The notes beneath the pieces are model-generated. The model saw only the letters and a list, made by a program, of their open reading frames with translations. It ran no database searches and was not told the DNA's origin. A DNA stretch of 64,000 bases from Dastarcus helophoroides. Taxonomy: Eukaryota > Arthropoda > Insecta > Coleoptera > Bothrideridae. Of this stretch, positions 26,241 through 37,500 are shown piece after piece. The DNA lies in the NCBI GenBank assembly GCA_028583605.1, contig CM053333.1, positions 13,229,638-13,293,637 of the forward strand, written 5' to 3'. Position 1 is the stretch's first letter. Every line of letters starts with the position of its first letter. A program made the position numbers and the translations under genes.

Positions 26241-27141
26241 TACGAAGGGAAATATGGAGACGCTAAAGACGTCTCTTCCATGAAACGAGATTTGAAGCTT
26301 TGAAGGAAGCCTTTCTCATAAAGGAAGATCTGAAGTTTGGCACGAAGGAACAAGCTAAAAGTTTCTTAAAATGAACTCTTTTTTTGTCCAGTACATAACA
26401 TCTGCAAAGAGTAGAACTGTTTTACTTTTATTACAAAGTGAGCTTTTGCATAACAAGACAACAAATCTAAATATCTAGAGATCCTAAGGTTCTGTAAAAA
26501 CAATTTTCTCATCTTAAAGGATTCTCGTTTATAAAAAGGGACTTGGAAATCCTAAGAAACTCCCCTCCATAAAAAAGGTTCTACAAATTGTAGGAAATCT
26601 TTTCTGCAAGGAGAATTTGCCAAGGAAGTCTTTTCTATAAAAAAAAGACTGGAGATGCCAAGGAATTCCCAATCACAGCAAATTGTAGGAAATCTTTTTC
26701 GCAAGGAAAATTTGCTAAGAATGTCTTTTCTATAAAAAAGAAACTAAAGATGCCGAGGAATTCCCAATCATAAAGAAGGATCTAGAAGTTCTTAGGAATT
26801 CTCTTCCATAAAGCAACATATACAGATTCTGAAAGGGGTCTCTTCCATAAAGAAAGATCTGGGAGTTTCTGAGGAAGTTATTTCTATATGTGTAGAAAGG
26901 ACGGTAATTCTATATGTGTAGATGTATCTAGGAATTCTACGGAAGTCTCTTCCACAAGAAGAAGTTTGCAAATCCTAAGGGACTAGCTTCTATTCATAGA
27001 ATCTATAGCTCTGAAAGAGGTTTCTTCCTTAAAAAAAGATCTGGAAGTCTGGAAGAAAGTTACTTCTATGTGTGTAGAAGGATTTGGGGATTCTACGGAA
27101 GTCTCTTCCACTAGGAGGAGTTTGCAAATCCTAAGGGAGTA
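26240..27141. repeat. Degenerate tandem array, left part
   Basis: Loose units of about 35-50 bp of the form TCTTCCATAAAGGAAGATCT, GGAAATTCTAAGGAA, repeated many times. The unit holds a small palindrome, CTTCC-ATAAA-GGAAG. A longer unit of about 157 bp is also visible (TTCTACGGAAGTCTCTTCCA at 26,936 and 27,094, each followed by GTTTGCAAATCCTAAGGGA). Interrupted by the LINE at 27,142-28,723 and resumed after it. Confidence 0.7.
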
Positions 27142-28723
27142 TCTCTTACCGATGAAAAATAATTCGGGTGCTCCCATAACGGTTGACGAAGTCCGAGCTA
27201 CCATCAGGTAAATGAAAGGAGGAAAATCCCCTGATCCGAACAACTTTCACTCCGAATTTTTAAAACTCTTGGACGATAATGGCGTCAATCATATAACAAA
27301 TATGTTTAATCGCATTTATGAATCGGGAAAAATTTCTCAAAAATGGTTGAAATCAGAGTTCATAACATTACCAAAGAAACCAGGTGCAAAGAAATGCGAA
27401 GACTTTAGAACTATTAGTCTTGTGAGTCACTTGTTAAAGGCGTTTTTGAAAATCATACACAGAAGAATCTATAGAATTTGCGAAGAACACATATCAGAAA
27501 CACAATTTGGATTTCGAGATGCAGTGGGAACGAGAGAGGCGCTGTTTGGTATCCAGGTACTATTCCAGAGATGTCCTGATGTTAACTATGACGTATACGC
27601 TTGTTTCATAGATTATCGCAAAACTTTTGATAGAGTGAAACACCATAAACTCATGGAAATATTAGAACAAGTGGGAATCGACAACCGAGAATTAACAATT
27701 ATAGCGTATCTATATTGGAACCAAACTGCCTTTATAAATGTGGATGGAGACAAATCTGGGACAATAAAGATACTGCCAGGAGTAAGACAAGGATGTGTTT
27801 TATCGCCTTTTTTATTTAATATCTATTTTGAGCATATATTTAAAGAAGCCCTCGAAACCATTAATGCAGGAATACTGGTAAATGGAAGACACCTAAATAA
27901 TGTATGTTATGTGAATGATACAGTCATTATTTCAGACAATCTAGAAGACTTACGAGAAATCATGACAAGGGTGATAGAGGTTAGTCAAAAGTATGAGATC
28001 GATACTAATCTAAATAAATATATGGTGATCATCAAAAACAATATACTTCATAAAGATCTGATGGTTTCCACTAGCCAACGCATTAATCAAGTCAGCAAAT
28101 ATACGTACCTGGGATGTTTACTGAATGACCAATGGGATCACTCACTAGAAATAAAGTGTCGTATCGAAAAGGCAAGGACTGTATTCATTAAAATGACAGC
28201 AGTTTTTAAATGTCACTCATAAACCAAGATACGACTCCTCCGATGTTATGTGTTCTCCGAGTTACTTTATGGAACAGAAGTCTGGACTTTAACTGAAGCC
28301 ACCACGAAAAAATTAGACACGTTCGAAATGTGGCTTTATCGCAGATCTCTTGGATGGATCACGTGAACAACGAGGAAGTTCTTCGCAGAATGCATAAATC
28401 CACAGAAATGACAACTACCATAAAAACACTCAAGTTAGAATACCTGGATCACATAATGAGGAATGAAAGCAGATATGGTTTACTACAGAAAGTACTACAA
28501 GGAAAAATACCAGGCAAACGAGGTCCAGGCAGGAAAATTTCTTGATTAAAGAACTTGAGGACATGGTTTTCGTTAACAACTAGCCAGCTCTTTAAAGCAG
28601 CCATCAACAAAATTACAATACCCAGAATTATTCCCAACATCCGGAATGGATAGGCACCAAAAGAAGAAGAAGAAGAAGAAGAAGAAGAAGAAGAAGAAGA
28701 AGAAGAAGAAGAAGAAGGAGAAG
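27142..28723 (+). mobile_element. 5'-truncated LINE (RTE-like) with 9-bp target duplication
   Basis: Flanked by AAGGGAGTA at 27,133-27,141 and 28,724-28,732. Encodes the RT domain and the C-terminal region of an insect endonuclease-reverse transcriptase type element, ending in a (GAA)n tail (28,654-28,720) as RTE elements often do. Defects are a TAA at 27,209-27,211, a TAA at 28,220-28,222, a frameshift near 28,345 and a TGA at 28,543-28,545. The endonuclease part is absent. The preserved insertion signature suggests a fairly recent insertion. Confidence 0.88.
27212..28222 (+). pseudogene. LINE reverse transcriptase, broken
   Basis: 336-codon open stretch with the RT blocks in order: GGKSPDPNNFHSEFLK, FRTISLVSHLLKAFLKII, QFGFRDAVGTREALF, ACFIDYRKTFDRVKHHKL, PGVRQGCVLSPFLFNIY, then the catalytic box as CYVNDTVI where YADDTVI is expected, and YTYLGCLLNDQWDHSLEIK. 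The change of the first catalytic aspartate position to asparagine would be expected to inactivate it. Downstream of the stop the reading continues in pieces (LLYGTEVWTLTEATTKKL, then YLDHIMRNESRYGLLQ, GKIPGKRGPGRK). Confidence 0.9.
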
Positions 28724-29470
28724 AAGGGAGTACCTTTTATTCATGGAATCTGTAGCTCTTTGTTTATAAGAACTATAGATTCTAATGAAATCTCGTCCAT
28801 AAAGGAAGATCTGGAAATTCTAAGGAATTATCTTTTATGAAAAAGTATCTGTGAATCCTGGAGAAATTTCTTCCATATAGGTCTGAAGACTCTCTAGAAG
28901 CCCCCTCCATAAAGGTAGATCTAGAGATTTTGAAGAATTCTCTTTCATGAATGATTCTCCTTCATAAGAGAGGATGAATTCTTTTAGTGAACTCTCTTGC
29001 ATAAAGAGATCATAATCATTGAGATTGTGCATAAAAAGATCATAGATCATATATTATATAGATCTAAGAAAGATTCCATACAGAGGAGACTGGAAGTTCA
29101 AAGAAAGTCTTTATAAAAATATAAAGAGAGATCTTGCTATTCTGAGGAGGTTTCGTCCATGTGAAGGGATGTAAAGATGCCATGAAAGTGATCGTCTTTA
29201 AAGAAGGACCTAAAGATTCTGAAGCATTCCCTTTAATAAAGGACGATCTAGAGGCTACAAGGTTACTTGTAGTATGTCCAGGACAAAATAGGATGAATCG
29301 TATTTTTAAAAAAAATAACTAATGTTCAATGAGTTTTTTGTCGCCTTTTCCAAAATTCGATATCTTGACAAAGAGATTCTAAGGAAGTCTTTTATAAATA
29401 TGATTCTGGTAAGAGAGTTTTTTCCATAAAGGGAAATCGGGTGGTTCTAAAGAAATATTTTCTATAAATT
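28724..29470. repeat. Degenerate tandem array, right part
   Basis: Continues the array interrupted at 27,141. The text after the target duplication (TTTTATTCATGGAATCTGTA) matches the unit at about 26,989 (TTCTATTCATAGAATCTATA), so the two sides rejoin when the LINE is removed. Confidence 0.7.
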
Positions 29471-31280
29471 TCCCTTTATTACTATAAATGCTCCCTTAGA
29501 ATTCACAAAGACGAGAACAACTCCATTCCTTATATTTTTTCCATCCCAAGGGCTCATCAGAAGAACATAAGCATTTACCCCACATTGAACCAAAAGTGAG
29601 CATAAATAAAATGAAAAAGTTCGAAGTGCACATGAAATGTTTCGTTAAATTGGTCTTACATAAAGGTTTATTGGGCTAATTAGTTCGTCAATGTAATTAA
29701 ATCTCAACGAACGCCGTTTAATGTCATATTTTTGTTGATTCAGTGATCATTGGTTATTAATTTTATGAATACAATTCGCAATCTTTATGAATTGTAATAA
29801 TTGGTTGAATGAACAGGAGTATTGATGAAATGAATCTTATTCGTTGGTACATCGATTGTTAGATATTTCTATTACCATAACGTTCATTGTTTTTATGTAT
29901 TTTACTAATTGCTGGAATGACTAAAGTTGGCATTATAACGAATTTTATTCAATAATAATAGTATACAAAATTTTATTAATATAATAATGTTAAATCATCA
30001 ATTTGTCCTCCTGTGAAACATGTTAAGAGTTGAATTTGCAGATTTTTCTACTTTAAATTGTGGTTCCTCGATGTATGTAGATGTTTCACAAGAAGTAAAC
30101 AATAATTTTCGCTAATCTTTGATGCGTTTTTATTATATGCCTCTTTTTTCATTATCTGATTCGTTTTTATGGAGTCTCGATGCATTGTCTACGTCCATCT
30201 GTTCGTATGTGCACCTACTAAACATAATTCAGTAATATTGATTGCAGAATTACCTTAAAATATTAAAACCAAATAGGCAAGTTACACTTACTTTTAGAAA
30301 TATTTTCCTGGTTTTGAGCTACTCCAATGAAACCTTGATGCTTTTTTCACATGATGAAGTTATCCAGAAAATTAAGTATGTTGTTTATTATCTTGTTCCA
30401 AGTATTTATTCATCTGTGTCATCGAGAACAACGTTATTCAATCTGTAAGGAAGAGAAAATGAAGAAAATGCTAGGTTTATTTAAACCGTACGTACCATCA
30501 TGTCGGGATTTATTAAAAGCGCCATTTTTCCACTGGTGTTTTGCTTCCAAATGATTTTGAATATGTGAAGTGAAGTTGCACCTTATAATAACTGTAAAAG
30601 AAATAATTGAACTTTGCCTTTCTAAACATTTAGTAAATATTTCACAGAAAGCCCTCACTGTATCGTTTCGTTTATCTGCAAACGACTGAACCAAATTGAG
30701 TTCTTATTTTGCAGGTAGTGGGCGAAATTGTAATGACAAGATGGCAAGCACATGTATTTTTTCATTATAAGTTAACAAATCCTTTTTTTCGTTATTGCAA
30801 CGTATGATTTTCATTAATTTATGTTATTTGTTCGTTACGACAATGAATCATAAAACATTAAACTAGAAACAGATTATCATATAATACTTTACTACGTTAT
30901 TACAATTAACAAATTTTATAAAACTGTTCGTAAACTGGTAATGGTTATTCTTTTATCCAATAAAATAGTTCATGGGATTTATGAAAATTTTGTTGTTAAA
31001 ATAAATCTTTTACATCCATCTATTTATTAGTACAATGAATGGTGATTTATTTTGACAATAAACTCCATCATGATTTGATCAAAAACTGTACATAATATTT
31101 CGTTATATTAATGAAAAAATCATTGTCTCAATAAAATCTTGTCAACAACCACTTGTTGTTGATATTATGAACAGTATTTTTTCAGTGCACTGAAGTCGCT
31201 TTAAGCTGATTCTTTTATTATAAGAATTTTTAGGAGATCTTCTCATTTTAATTTAACCCGCCTGCATTTCTGGATTTTAA
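29470..31280. other. AT-rich region upstream of first FoxP coding exon
   Basis: No coding exon or transposon signature seen. Homeodomain-like ATTA words are frequent but expected at this AT content. Confidence 0.35.
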
Positions 31281-31517
31281 ATGCAAAATTTTTATACTGC
31301 AACACCTTTTCAGCAGGCTGCATCTTTGGAAAAAGTGTTAAAAGAGCAGCAGCAACATCAGCAGCTAGAGCTGGAGCGAAGTTGGGAACAAGAAAGGGAC
31401 CTGAAAGGAAATGGCAGCACTACGCCAAATTCTGAACCAAGGGTTCAGGAACATTCACCCCCGCCACCTCCCGACGCGCAGAAAAACCTTAGCGCCACGA
31501 TACCTCCCATTTCACAG
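31281..31517 (+). CDS. FoxP: FoxP exon 1 (first recognised coding exon)
   Basis: Encodes residues 1-79, ending PPISQ before a GTAAGT donor, phase 0. It is charged and glutamine-rich ([14 protein letters not shown]) with a PPPPP run. The ATG at 31281 directly follows an in-frame TAA, so the frame cannot extend upstream, but the ATG has a T at -3, a weak context. A pyrimidine-rich stretch ending TTTTCAG at 31307-31313 is a good splice acceptor in the same frame. The true exon may therefore begin at 31314 (Gln-Ala-Ala-Ser-Leu) and be joined in phase 0 to an upstream coding exon that I could not find. The 3' border is firm; the 5' border is not. Confidence 0.82.
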
Positions 31518-34500
31518 GTAAGTCATTTTGATACCAAATAGATGTTTTGGACGTCTGTTATCGTTCTCAGCTCAAAATTCTTGTTTTTCTATAGTGAAAT
31601 ATCGACATTGTTCTGTTGCAGTCGCAGACCCCCGTACCTCAAGTAATAACCCCCGCCTCAAATCTTCATCATATGCAGCAACTCCTTCAGCAACATGTGT
31701 TAAGCCCCACCCAATTACAAACGTTGATGAAACAACATTCCTTGCTTCAACAACAGCAACAGCAGGTACGGGGGAAGTCTGCGTATAAATGTGTGTGTGT
31801 TAAATTGTTTGTTACAGCAGCATCAGTTAGCCGAATTAGGTAAGAAGCAAATAGAACAAACTATGCAGCAGCTGCAAGAACAGCTCCAGTTGAATCTCAT
31901 ACAGCAATCCCATATCCTTCAAAGCAGCGACAAGAAGAAAGCTTCAGCTTCACTCCAACAGTTAGCTCTGCAACAACAGCAAATCATACAACAACTACAG
32001 CTTATGCAACGACAGTACGTCGTTCATCAAGGCATGGGTATGCAACCGTTAATGCTTGCACAAGGTCAAGGTACGAAGCGGACACATAATATAGTTTTGT
32101 TAAATATTTGGTTTTTCAAAATAATTCAACTTAACTCAGTTATGAAATTCATTCAAATGAAAGTAATGCATGCAATGAAATATAATCAAATTAAAATCAT
32201 AAAAAAGAATTGACACAAAGAAGATTGGTAGTCCAGTCGAGTCGGATAATTCCAGCGAGGTATGTATACCCTGTCCCTGCCTGTCCATTTTACCCTCGTT
32301 TAGATATCGAACCTTAAATTGGGCAATGCCAGATAAATAATGAATTAACGATATTGATGAAGGTTTCTTTTGTTACGGTCAAGCTGTCTATCAAGTGATT
32401 TTCCACGGCGGATGTCGTGGTATCGAAACGACGCGACGATGGACTTCACGTGCGGTTGAATCTATTGGCACTTGCCCATCCTTTTATCCTTCTCTGACTC
32501 TTCCTCGCTCCCATCGCCCGCTGGACCTATCCGACGACGACCAATCGCTTCAACAGCACGTGAAGCCTGTCGATAATTATGTTTGTTACCAATAAACTGG
32601 GTTATATTTCACATCCTTTTTTGTCTTGATGATTAAATTCTTCCTTAAAACTTGGTACTATAATTTATAAGTTTCTATCAAAGTTAGGTCAAATTTTCAA
32701 CAGCAGCTTGTTGCTATGCAACTAGTAATTCAAGCTACTTCACTACTAGCGACCTGTATGAATTTAATTACATTGTACAAAACCTGGTTGTATTTTGAAG
32801 GGAAATTTTAAATTCAAAATGCATGTAACACAAGTTAGAAAATGGGTTGGAACTTTTGGGCAAAAAATAAATAAATTCATCGTAAAATAATTTTCTAGGA
32901 ATTCTTTCGGTTCCAAAGAAGAAAACCTTTTGAGAAAAAAGCTAAGTTGTCATGTAAAAACTCGAATTATGTAAAAAAAAAGTCGAAATTATGTTAAGAT
33001 ACAAAATCTGATACTTATAGATATTCCTTGAAGTAGAAGTTCCAAAAGATGAAAGTAGACTTACATAATTGAAAAGTACAAGGGTTTAAATTTTAGTTTG
33101 GGAGCGAAATTTTAATTTGAACCTCACAATTAACTAAAAAGGGTTGACATTATTGAAGCGAAGTTTCGAATTTGAATTTAAAATTAAACAAAAAGTTAGA
33201 AGGAAAAAAGTTAAATTTCTTGTAACCTTATACTAGAAATTAAAAATTCCGAAAAGAAAAATTTAAACTTTAAAGATATAGTTAAATAATCGTGCTTAAA
33301 ACCTAAAGCAATATTTTAAATTCAGATTCAAAATTAGGTACAGACATTTTAAAAGGAATTTCAAATTTAAATTAGTAATTAAAGTAAAGATGAAAAATGA
33401 GCCTTTAACTTTTTTGGCTAAAGCGAAATTTTGAATCGAAAATCAAAATTAAATAAAAGTGTTGGAATTTTGAGAAAATAAGTAGAATGTAACCAAAATT
33501 TATTGTTCTTTCTGAAAAGTCGAAGTTCGATTTAAATAGTTTAAGTTTTGAAATCTGGGGCAAAATTTTAAATTTAATTTCAAAGTTAAGTAACAGCCAA
33601 AATTTTGGGAGCGAATTTAAATTCCAGGTTAAACAATATACAATGGTTTCAGAAAAAAGTTAAATCTAAAGTTGACATTTCTACGAAGTGGAGGTTCTAA
33701 AAAATAAAACTTTAAATTTGATAAGACATTTAGTAGTAATTAAATAGAAAGTATTAGAATTTTAAAAAAATAAAATGTGACATACATTAAAATGGGTCTT
33801 TCCAGAAAGATTTAAAGAAATACGTGAACTTTAGAGGTTTATGCGTTTAGTTTTTTTGAGAAAAAGTTAAATGGCTTCTCTCAAAAACTGATGCGAGGTT
33901 TAAAAAAAATGTAAACCTTAACAAGAGATTATGATTTAACTTTGATACGAAATTTAACATTTCTTTATTAAACGAAAGGATTCAATTTTTTGTGAAGGAA
34001 AGAAATTCAATTTCCCGTAAATATCTCTTTCTAGTAAGTAGAATTTCCAAAAATAAAAACAAAACATCTTTAACTTGAAAGAGACAATTACGTAATCAAG
34101 TTTTAACTTAAGGAAACATTAATTTCAAAATTTTAGATAAAGAGTTGGATTCATTATACTTCATTTTGAATTTAAATTTATAATGTTGAAAACTTGATTT
34201 TTTTAATAGAAATTTAGAATTTAAATCAAAGTTAAAAAAAGTACAATCGGATAATAATCGATATTTCTAGAATTTTGAAATTCCTAACGAGGAAAGTTTT
34301 AAAAAGATTTTAAAACTAAATCGAAATTTGGACTCTAAAATTCAAAATCAGAAATAGAGTTAAAATTTTAAGAAAGAAAAGTTAAATTAATCATAAAATG
34401 ATATTTTTACAATCATAATAAAATAAATTGTTGTCAAATTTAAAACAAAAAAATAAATCTCATACCATCATAGAAATCAATATTTGAAGAAGGTCAAAAT

Positions 34501-37500
34501 TCTAATAGCTGAAACTTTAAATTTAGAGGGTTTTAAAAAGTATAGCAAATTTTGACTTTAATAAGTCTAAGGCAGAAGAAAGTAAAGAAGTAAAATTTTT
34601 GAGAAAAAAATAAATTGTCACAAACTGTTATTCTTAGAATTGCAAAAAACTTATAAAGTTTTCGAATTTAAATTCAAAATTAAGAAAGAAGTAAAATCTC
34701 ATTCAATGATACGTAAAAGTCAATATTTGTAGAATGTCGAAGTTCCAAAAGACGAAATTTTACTTTGGACGAAGAAAGTTTCAAAAACTGAAGCAAATTT
34801 TCGACTTTAAAAATTCAAAATTAAGAAAAAAGGGTTGGAATTTTCAGAAAAAAAATTAAATTTGTAAATTGGTATTTCTATAGTATCGAAGTTTCAAAAA
34901 AAAATTGTCCAAATTTCAAAAAGTAAAGCGAAATTTCGAACTTGAAATCGAAATTAAGTTTTTGGAAAAATGTAAGCCATGGTGTTAATTGACGTTTTTA
35001 ATGAAAGTTTCAAATGGAAAATGTTAACTCTAAGACATTTAAATGCAACGGAAACTACAAGGGATTGTTGCGTTGCGACAGTGGCTGTTGGATTTGTGCT
35101 TCATTGACTTACCCAAATTCTTTGGGAATTGATGAGCAATTAATTCGGGAATTTTTGAGAGGCAAACTGTGTGGACAGTGAGAGCATTTTGGTGTTTAAA
35201 TTAACACCTGGGATAAACAGGTGAGCTAGTAGTAGTCATAATTACTGAGAACCTAAAATTAGCAAATTGAAGAGACAGGTGGAAAAGACAGAACAAGATA
35301 AAACATCGCAAATAACAAAAAATCGATTACGGCAATAACATGTTGCTTTCGGATTGAAATTAAATAGAGACAACACAAATCACATAAATATTGTAAGTAG
35401 GGTGCATGAGGAAGTGAAAGAGGATGAGATTATTAAATTAGTGTCCGAAATAAAGGCGGATATCAAGGAATTAGGTACGAAGCGAGGAAATATCAAGAAA
35501 TAATTAGAATAATAGTCGAAGATAACAAGAGGTTAAAAGAAAAAGTGAAGAAATTAACTTCAAGAATAGAGGGTCTATAAGATTTAGAAGATAAAATAGA
35601 ACAAACAGAGAGAAATAACAGAAAAAAAAAATAACTGGACTTAAGACGACAGGAAAGAAAACAGAAAATCAAATAGAAATTGAAGAATACATCAAGGATA
35701 AGCTACAAGTGGATATGAAAACCAGAAAAATAACAAACTTAAAGGAACATTTGTGTATTATAAAAGTAGAGAGCTTAAAACAAAAATAAAGTATAATGAG
35801 AAACAAGCGCACTCTAGGGAATATAAAAGATAACGTTACTTATATCAACGATGATCTTACAGATAAAGAAAAAACAGTGCAGAAAAAGTATAAACAAAAA
35901 CAGGAAGAAGGAAAAATGGTAGAAGGATCAAAATAGGATATGAGAACTGATAGTGAATGGCAAAAGATTTTTATGGAATAATAAAATTAATAAAATTGAA
36001 CCAGCGCAAAAAAAGAAACAATTTAAAAGACGGGAAAATTTAAGAGCAAACATCAGGATGGCACTAAATAAGACGACAAGGCAAGAAACAAGTATAAGAG
36101 ATGGAATAATGAAAAAACTGAATATTTTAGAGATAGGATTATGGAACATTAGCGAAAAAAGAAACAGAATTAATGCGAGAATTCGAGCAACCTGGCCCAA
36201 TGTAAAACAGAAAAGAAAAGATTTGGAGAAGAAGAATTTGATGGACATCTGTTTGTGGTGTAAAACCGGAAATGAGAACTAATGGAGGAGTAAGATGAGT
36301 AACAAATAAAAAATGGAGACAAAATTTAATATAGCATAATATCTCTGATTCTAAAAATAGAGATGGGAAGGAAGAAAGACGTAACAGTCATATGGACCGA
36401 ACGAAGATGAGAAAGCAGGAAAAGAAGAGGAATTTTGGGAAGAATTAACAAGAATACCAGACCATGTAAATAACAGATTAATAATAGTAGGAGATTTAAA
36501 CAGTAACGTGGGTTATAGGAAACATGAAGCAGAATATGTTTTGGAAAAGTTTGGAGAAACAGTTAGAAATAATAAGATGTAGACTAATAAATTTTTGTTT
36601 ACGAAACGAGCTCATAATTACGAATATCTTTTAAGAGAATACATATGTACACAAGGGAATTCAGTAGCAGAAATGTAAAATCTGTAATCGGCTAGCTACT
36701 GGTAGAAAAGGGAATACAGACAGGAATTTCTAAATGTGAGGGGGCAAAGGTGTGCGGAAATAGGCAGCGATCATTATTTGTTGGTTGCAAAAGTGCGTGT
36801 AAAAGGATAAACTACTCAATCAACTAAAAACTATAGATTAAATAATGAAGAGGTAAGAAAAAGATATCAGAAAAGAGTAGAAAGTAAAAAACAAAACACC
36901 TGTGAAAAAATGAGAAGGTAGAGGAAATATGGTAGCAGGTTAAAAAAATTATTATAAAATCGGCAAAAGAAATATATGGAACAACAATCATAAAGAAGAC
37001 GAAGACGCAAACAATTTGGTGGAGTAAGAAAATAAAAGAAACTATTTAAATTAGAAAGGTTAAGTGGGAGGAATATCTAAGAAAGAAAGCGGAAAGGCCT
37101 ATTAAGAATACAAACAACCAAGAACAAGGGTAAAAGCAATGATAAGGGAAGCTAGGAATAAATCATGGGAGGAATTTGGAGAGAAAATGGAAGATTATAA
37201 CAAATCTAATCAGAAGGTGTTTTACAAAGCAATAAAACACCAAGAAAAGGAAAAAGAACAAAAGCAAATTAAAAATAAAAATGGATGATTTATGAAAATA
37301 AGGAAATAATGAAAACATGGAAAGAATATTTTCAGGACTTATTAAGCGCGTAACAGGATATAAGAAAACTACGAGCTAGAAAGAAGAACGGCTGTACATG
37401 AAAAAGAAAATGAAGAAGAAATTGGTGTAGAAGCAGTTGCAGGGATTACACGAGATACAAAGAAAGTAAAATCAACTGGGCACGACAACAGAAATGTTAA

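Noticed and set aside
28646..28840. Lysine-repeat open frame
   Set aside because: It is the (GAA)n tail of the LINE read as codons.
35928..36248. 106-codon minus-strand open frame with hydrophobic residues
   Set aside because: It is the reverse strand of the A-rich LINE ORF1/ORF2 boundary region.
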